In this document: positions 59,925 to 64,000 of the stretch, one piece after another
Position numbering within the stretch: position 1 is the first letter of the stretch
How the letters are laid out: each line of letters begins with the position of its first letter
Notes under the pieces: model-generated
Seen by the model: only the letters and a program-made list of their open reading frames with translations
The model's database searches: none
What the model was told of the DNA's origin: nothing
Origin: Marinisporobacter balticus
GTDB taxonomy: Bacteria > Bacillota > Clostridia > Peptostreptococcales > Thermotaleaceae
Direction: 5' to 3'
Assembly (NCBI RefSeq): GCF_004345705.1
Contig: NZ_SLWV01000003.1
Location: 186,001 to 250,000, forward strand
Length of the DNA: 64,000 bases
Program-made: the position numbers and the translations under genes

Positions 59925-60094
59925 AAACAAATCCCCCTTTGATCTTCATTCAGCGCTAATATATTCCATTATTATCCATATAATTCTTTAAATACAGCTA
60001 AACTTCCGTATGGTTGCTCTTTTGCCGTTCTTACAAATAATATATTTTGACTTGTTCAATATTAATACACAAAGATATTACTCTTAATTTTTTA

Positions 60095-60313
60095 TTATTT
60101 ACAAATGTACTGTATATGTTCTATATCTACGTTATAAAATGCTATATCTTTAATGTATTGAGGAGCATTTGTTGTGGCTACTGAGTGTTTATATTCAGAT
60201 AGCATTTCTAGATCATTTTTGCTATTCCCTACTACTAGTATGTAGTCTATATTATATTCATTCCACTGGCATATCTGTTGTATGCCCGATGTTTTGCTTG
60301 CACTGGGATGCAA
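60095..60313 (-). pseudogene. C-terminal fragment of a HAD (Cof-type) phosphatase
   Basis: SKTSGIQQICQWNEYNIDYI, then LVVGNSKNDLEMLSEYKHSV and ATTNAPQYIKDIA are the motif III-IV region of Cof-like HAD hydrolases (the D in the usual GDS is N here). The first two thirds of the enzyme, including the nucleophile Asp, are missing. The upstream edge runs into a fragment of an unrelated gene, marking a deletion junction near 60290. Confidence 0.65.
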
Positions 60314-60572
60314 TTTCTAGTGATTCCAATTTTTGATGATTGAGGTTTGTTAGACTTAGCCCGTTACTTCCCTTTATCGTTAAGTGTTTTAGATTTGGCA
60401 AGGCAGCTATCAGCTCTGAATAGTTGCCTTGCTCGATCCATGATACTTCACACTCTTCATAGGTCATATCTCCCACGTATAGACTTTCTATATGTGCGAC
60501 TTTTTCATTATTGGCTACTAGTTCATCCAGAATTGGCATCTTTATCGCCATCTTCGTAATCTTCATAATCAT
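60258..60572 (-). pseudogene. Leucine-rich STM4015-like fragment
   Basis: HIESLYVGDMTYEECEVSWI, then PNLKHLTIKGSNGLSLTNLN and LESLEIASQ match the start of STM4015-like leucine-rich repeat proteins. Only about the first third is left, and the N-terminus is frameshifted, because an acidic DYEDYEDGDKDANSG reading continues in another frame. It is joined to the HAD remnant downstream. Confidence 0.5.
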
Positions 60573-60923
60573 AAAAATATTTTTTTGAATTTTCTACTGT
60601 ATTCACCCTTTACAATATTAGTTTCTTATTTATCTGAGGTATTTGATATAATTTGCCTATCTCATTTTTTATTTGGTAATTCTAACAAATTATGTATTTA
60701 TGCATTTAATTATAACGCATTTACTATTATATCGACAATACTAAATTTAAACAGGATCAGAATTTAGGAATATTAAAACTTCACAATTTCTTCTGATTTA
60801 TATTCCAAATGAAGTACTGGAAGGTATTTCAAGTGGTTAAATCCACATACAACAAGAAAGCTCCTGGAATCCAAGCGCTTTCTTATTGTGTGTGGATACA
60901 TTTGATATTCTTATAAAAGATAA
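60573..60923. other. Intergenic DNA with a long hairpin
   Basis: No gene is seen. The hairpin at 60841-60897 is the only structure. Confidence 0.35.
60841..60897 (-). terminator. Long imperfect hairpin downstream of the riboswitch-controlled peptide
   Basis: ATCCACATACAACAAGAAAG and CTTTCTTATTGTGTGTGGAT pair with few mismatches around a 16-base loop. It follows the peptide stop codon by 26 bases. The T-run is poor, so terminator function is probable but not certain. Confidence 0.5.
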
Positions 60924-61088
60924 TTATCTTTGGAGATTTGATGCACTACTATATGACTTACTTTCTTTTTCACTTTTATTCAATACATTTGGATATTCCA
61001 TATATCCTTTAATACTAAAGAATATAGTAATTCCCCAGAACATCCATTCCACCAAGCTTAATGTTTTCAACACACTTAATATAGCCAT
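60924..61088 (-). CDS. 54-residue membrane peptide under glycine riboswitch control
   Basis: MAILSVLKTLSLVEWMFWGI, then TIFFSIKGYMEYPNVLNKSE and a serine-rich tail. One membrane helix (about 11-30) is predicted. AAAGGGGAAATTTAAA precedes ATG. It is the only gene between a tandem glycine riboswitch with terminator and a downstream hairpin. It could be the small subunit of a sodium-coupled amino-acid transporter, or a remnant of a longer operon, but I do not recognise the family. Confidence 0.65.
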   Translation of the reverse strand: MAILSVLKTLSLVEWMFWGITIFFSIKGYMEYPNVLNKSEKESKSYSSASNLQR

Positions 61089-61129
61089 TTTAAATTTCCC
61101 CTTTCTTTTTTAGACAATATTTATATTTT

Positions 61130-61200
61130 TTGAAAATAATAAAAGGACAGAGAGTAAAGAAGCACAATAAATAAATGCTTCTCTACTCCCTGTCCTTTTA
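61130..61200 (-). terminator. Riboswitch expression-platform terminator
   Basis: On the minus strand AAAAGGACAGGGAGTAGAGA leads to GAAGCA, which pairs with TGCTTC and TCTCTGTCCTTTT, then TTATTATTTTC. Its 5' arm includes CAGGG, which is also the 3' arm of the second aptamer's closing helix, so the two structures exclude each other. Confidence 0.85.
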
Positions 61201-61382
61201 TCTGAAAGCTTCTTACATAGTAAGTTACTCCTTCGATGTCCTAATAGGATCTCTCCAGGGTTGTGTCAAATCATTGTATTTCACCTGAAAGTTTCAAAAT
61301 AGTTTGAGAGCTCAAATCTATTTTTTGCTCCTACGGTCATTCAATAAAAGAATGTCTCCAATGATTCTCATTCACCGATATT
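61190..61382 (-). promoter_or_regulatory. Tandem glycine riboswitch
   Basis: Two glycine aptamers in series on the minus strand. The first has TTGGAGACATTC, GAATGACCGTAGGAGCAA and AAACTTTCAGG. The second has CCCTGGAGAGATCC, GGACATCGAAGGAGTAA and GCTTTCAGATAAAAGGACAG. These follow the family consensus GGAGAG...CCGAAGGGGCAA...CTCTCAGG...AAAGGACAG. Sharing of CAGGG between the aptamer II closing helix and the terminator predicts that glycine turns expression on. The downstream gene is the 54-residue membrane peptide. Confidence 0.9.
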
Positions 61383-61396
61383 TACTTTATAAACTG

Positions 61397-61425
61397 AGTA
61401 TACGCTTAATGAAATAGATAGTCAA
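61397..61425 (-). promoter_or_regulatory. Promoter of the glycine riboswitch transcript
   Basis: On the minus strand TTGACT (61425-61420), 17 bases, TATACT (61402-61397). Transcription starts a few bases before the first aptamer. Confidence 0.85.
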
Positions 61426-61460
61426 TATATTTTTCAGTAGATTTTCCTGATGCCTTCACA

Positions 61461-62936
61461 TTAAGTTCCACAAAAAGTTTTGTAAGGACAGGTTGATGGC
61501 TTGGGCAGTGCGGAATAATCAACCTGTTCGTGAGAGTGTGCGTAGGGACTTGAAAGAACATCTAAAAGCCTCTCCATCACATTGTAGTCTCCTCGTTTCA
61601 CTGCGGCTTCTAGTGCTTCTTCTACCCGATGGTTACGAGGAATTAGAGCGGGATTGGTATTTCTCATCAACTGTTGCGAGGAGGTTTTTGATTCCTGCTG
61701 TCTATCTAATCTCGCTTTCCACACCTCATGCCACTGAGCAAATTCCGCGGTACCAAATAAGACTGTATCCTCTAGATTATTAAAAGTTAATGCACGGAAG
61801 GTATTAGTATAGTCTGCGCGATATTTCTGCATCATACTAAGGAGGCCTTTAATAAGTGTTTCATCCTGTAGTTCTTCGTTAAATATTCCTAGTTTTGCTC
61901 TCATCCCTGCAAGCCAATTCCTATGATACGATTCAGAAAATTCTGCAATCGCATCTTGGGATAGTTTTACAGCTTGCTCTCGATTGACATGCAGTAGCGG
62001 TAACAGCGTTTTAGCAAATCTTTCGAGATTCCATTGTGCAATATAGGGCTGATTACCATAAGCATAGCGACCATGAATATCAATAGAACTAAATACCGTT
62101 TCTAGATCATAGGTATCCATAAAGGCACAAGGACCATAATCAATAGTTTCTCCACTAATAGTCATATTGTCAGTATTCATTACTCCATGGATAAAACCAA
62201 TTAGTTGCCATTTTGCAATCAATATAGCCTGACGCTTAATCACTTCATGAAGTAGGAAAAGATAACGATTTTCAGCACTACCAATATCCGGAAAATGTCT
62301 TTGCAATGCATAATCAGCTAGCGATCGCAGATCCTCAACAGTTCCCCATTTTGAAACGTATTGAAATGTGCCAACGCGTATATGGCTAGCGGCTACGCGA
62401 GTCAAAATTGCACCAGGTAGGTCTGTTTCTCGGATTACTGTCTCGCCAGTTGCCACCACTGCCAGACTACGCGTGGTAGGAATATCAAGTGCATGCATTG
62501 CTTCACTAATGATATATTCACGCAGCATCGGTCCAAGTGTCGCTCGACCATCACCCCCACGAGAGTATGGTGTTCTGCCTGAACCTTTAAGCTGAATATC
62601 AACCCTCTTACCTAGAGGAGTAATCTGTTCTCCAAGTAGTACAGCCCTTCCGTCTCCTAACATAGTAAAATACCCAAATTGATGTCCTGCGTAAGCTTGC
62701 GCAAGAGGCGAAGCATCTTTTGGAATCTGGTTGCCAGCAAGGACATCTAGGCCATCCTTGCTTTTTAGTTCCTGAGCGTTCAGCCCCAAAGATGCTACCA
62801 ATGGATCATTAAGAATGATCCATTTCGGTGAGCGTACAGGGGTTGGATTGAGTTTGGTAAAAAATGATTTCGGTAGACGCGCATAGCTATTGTCTAAGTT
62901 CCATCCTATTTCTATTGTTGCTTTTTTCTCTGTCAT
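61461..62936 (-). CDS. selO: Protein adenylyltransferase SelO (YdiU family)
   Basis: A 491-residue pseudokinase that transfers AMP to Ser/Thr/Tyr of proteins and is linked to redox stress. Signatures: YAGHQFGYFTMLGDGRAVLL, IQLKGSGRTPYSRGGDGRA, REYIISEAMHALDIPTTRSL, and the metal/catalytic residues in HGVMNTDNMTISG and IDYGPCAFMD. It ends PYKTFCGT, with Cys rather than selenocysteine. AAGGAGATACG precedes ATG. By eye its GC content is clearly higher than that of its neighbours, suggesting a different history. Confidence 0.93.
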   Translation of the reverse strand: MTEKKATIEIGWNLDNSYARLPKSFFTKLNPTPVRSPKWIILNDPLVASLGLNAQELKSKDGLDVLAGNQIPKDASPLAQAYAGHQFGYFTMLGDGRAVLLGEQITPLGKRVDIQLKGSGRTPYSRGGDGRATLGPMLREYIISEAMHALDIPTTRSLAVVATGETVIRETDLPGAILTRVAASHIRVGTFQYVSKWGTVEDLRSLADYALQRHFPDIGSAENRYLFLLHEVIKRQAILIAKWQLIGFIHGVMNTDNMTISGETIDYGPCAFMDTYDLETVFSSIDIHGRYAYGNQPYIAQWNLERFAKTLLPLLHVNREQAVKLSQDAIAEFSESYHRNWLAGMRAKLGIFNEELQDETLIKGLLSMMQKYRADYTNTFRALTFNNLEDTVLFGTAEFAQWHEVWKARLDRQQESKTSSQQLMRNTNPALIPRNHRVEEALEAAVKRGDYNVMERLLDVLSSPYAHSHEQVDYSALPKPSTCPYKTFCGT

Positions 62937-63320
62937 CGTATCTCCTTCTCTTCTATATTTTTGTATCTTATTCTTCTTTTACATCAAACAACAATCATAG
63001 TTACTCTATGGTATTTTGAATTATCTATTTTGTTCATCAATACAATCCAACCGCTTTTAGTATCTGCAATAAATGAATCAAATAAACCCTACACCCATAT
63101 TTTTTCAGTACTTTACTATATTGCATTCAAAATAACTTCTATGTTAGAAAATCTTGGTTTTTAAAGAATCAACAATGTATTATTCCTACCTATGCGTAAA
63201 GAATAACCCTTTCTAGTCTAAATGTTATGCACTCACGTACATAGAATTCCTGTGAATTTAAGCACATTCGCTAGCCATAGAGAATATTCTATTATAAAGA
63301 CTATGAAAGGAATGAGCAAT
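62937..63320. other. Intergenic region between selO and the cupin gene
   Basis: About 380 bp, AT-rich. A 67-codon hydrophobic frame (62961-63164) has no ribosome site and is not accepted. The region should hold divergent promoters, but none is convincing. Confidence 0.35.
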
Positions 63321-63800
63321 ATGTATAATTATTATAGACCATATCCATGTCCTTACTGGAATAACCCACCAATGTATGTCCCAAGACAGTTTATTAAATT
63401 GAAGGATTATGGACCAGAACCCTTTGTCGTTAATATTGAAGAAGCTACTAAACAAAATACTAACTTCCGTACCGCCTTATGGACAGGAAATCATTTGCAA
63501 CTTACCTTGATGAGTATCCATGTTGGTGAAGATATAGGTTTAGAAATTCATCCAAACCTTGATCAATTTGTACGTATTGAAGAAGGTCAAGGCCTGGTTC
63601 AAATGGGTGATAGAAAAGATAATCTAGATTTTCAAAGAAAAGTGTTTGATGATTATGCCTTCATTATACCTGCTGGAAAATGGCATAATCTGATTAATAT
63701 AGGTAACAAACCTCTCAAACTATACTCTATTTATGCTCCACCGCAACATCCATATGGTACAATTCATGAAACGAAAAAAGATGCAGAAGCTGCTGAATAA
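63321..63800 (+). CDS. Cupin-domain protein
   Basis: A 159-residue protein. A Tyr/Pro-rich head (MYNYYRPYPCPYWNNPPMYV) precedes a single cupin fold with motif 1 IGLEIHPNLDQFVRIEEGQG (His/Glu metal ligands) and motif 2 IIPAGKWHNLINIGN. Small clostridial cupins of this type are common; the substrate is unknown. ATG 63321 was chosen because AAAGGA is nine bases upstream; the earlier in-frame starts lie before that site. Followed by a terminator. Confidence 0.88.
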   Translation: MYNYYRPYPCPYWNNPPMYVPRQFIKLKDYGPEPFVVNIEEATKQNTNFRTALWTGNHLQLTLMSIHVGEDIGLEIHPNLDQFVRIEEGQGLVQMGDRKDNLDFQRKVFDDYAFIIPAGKWHNLINIGNKPLKLYSIYAPPQHPYGTIHETKKDAEAAE

Positions 63801-63821
63801 AGCTATAGTCACTAATATCTA

Positions 63822-63866
63822 AAAGAAATGCTTAGTGCTATCAACACTGAGCATTTCTTTATTTTC
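63822..63866 (+). terminator. Terminator after the cupin gene
   Basis: AAAGAAATGCTTAGTG pairs with CACTGAGCATTTCTTT (one mismatch) and is followed by ATTTTC. Confidence 0.85.
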
Positions 63867-63931
63867 TACACTTATTAAGAGTACACTTCTTACTTTAAAC
63901 TTTGCATCTCTTTGGATTCAAACTCTAGTAG

Positions 63932-64000
63932 TTACTTTTTTGCAATAATAACAAACATATCATCATTATCAATCTCGGTAGTTGTTTTTAAACCTAAATT
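63932..64000 (-). CDS. C-terminal end of a gene leaving the window
   Basis: The last 22 codons (GLKTTTEIDNDDMFVIIAKK then stop) are in view. The ending M-F-V-I-I-A-K-K is common in SAM-dependent methyltransferases, but too little is present to assign it. The gene continues beyond 64000. Confidence 0.4.
   Translation of the reverse strand, partial: NLGLKTTTEIDNDDMFVIIAKK

Noticed and set aside
60886..61113. 75-codon plus-strand frame
   Set aside because: It is antisense to the riboswitch-controlled peptide, which has the ribosome site and the regulatory context.
62961..63164. 67-codon hydrophobic frame between selO and the cupin gene
   Set aside because: No ribosome site and composition expected from AT-rich non-coding DNA.

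Overview
The window is chromosomal DNA of a low-GC, endospore-forming, anaerobic Firmicute of the Clostridia. The evidence is spo0A, spoIVB, the complete spoIIIAA-AH operon and a split sigK, together with AT-rich codon use, strong AGGAGG ribosome sites and many TTG/GTG starts. The OLE RNA/OapA pair and the Gram-positive type IV pilus locus point to a group such as Alkaliphilus, Caminicella or Crassaminicella. The genus is inference only.

Layout. 1-2.7 kb holds small stress or spore-type genes: a His-rich YmaF protein, a ferredoxin, a copper-binding four-helix protein, two decayed membrane genes and a rhodanese lipoprotein. 3.46-13.53 kb is a skin-like element of about 10.07 kb. It lies exactly inside the coding sequence of a sigma-K gene and carries a SpoIVCA-type serine recombinase at its left end. 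Joining its ends at the shared AATGAA restores an in-frame sigma-K-like sequence, but the upstream sigK piece lacks all of its N-terminal region. The inside of the element is a graveyard of phage gene fragments, small membrane genes, IS3-type remnants and a deleted group II intron. 13.9-15.7 kb holds another intron reverse-transcriptase fragment, a GPGY-repeat protein and a 685-bp ISL3 deletion derivative with terminal repeats. 15.8-17.1 kb is a CapA-family lipoprotein.

17.3-27.3 kb is a complete Gram-positive type IV pilus locus (pilB, pilT, major pilin, prepilin peptidase, pilC, pilM, pilN, pilO, three minor pilins and a PilX-like protein), preceded by a leader with an intrinsic terminator. 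27.4-49.2 kb is the conserved clostridial core: efp, a CD1247-like protein, spoIIIAA-AH, the Asp23/AmaP/DUF2273 envelope module, nusB, a TsaD paralogue, folD, xseAB, ispA, a divergent PAP2 protein, the roughly 580-nt OLE RNA with oapA, dxs, tlyA, argR, recN, spoIVB and spo0A. This joins envelope stress, isoprenoid synthesis, DNA repair and commitment to sporulation.

49.3-54.5 kb is an accessory insertion between spo0A and lexA with three tyrosine recombinases, one lacking catalytic residues. 54.6-55.7 kb is a divergent yneA-like/lexA SOS pair sharing three LexA boxes. 55.9-64 kb carries a rubrerythrin-like protein, a lipase-like hydrolase, prfC, a cell-wall amidase, gene debris, a tandem glycine riboswitch driving an orphan 54-residue membrane peptide, selO, a cupin protein and the tail of a further gene.

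The most notable signals are the skin element with its truncated sigK half, the OLE RNA, the glycine riboswitch with its orphan peptide, and a 320-bp duplicated small-peptide module with one copy inside and one outside the skin element.
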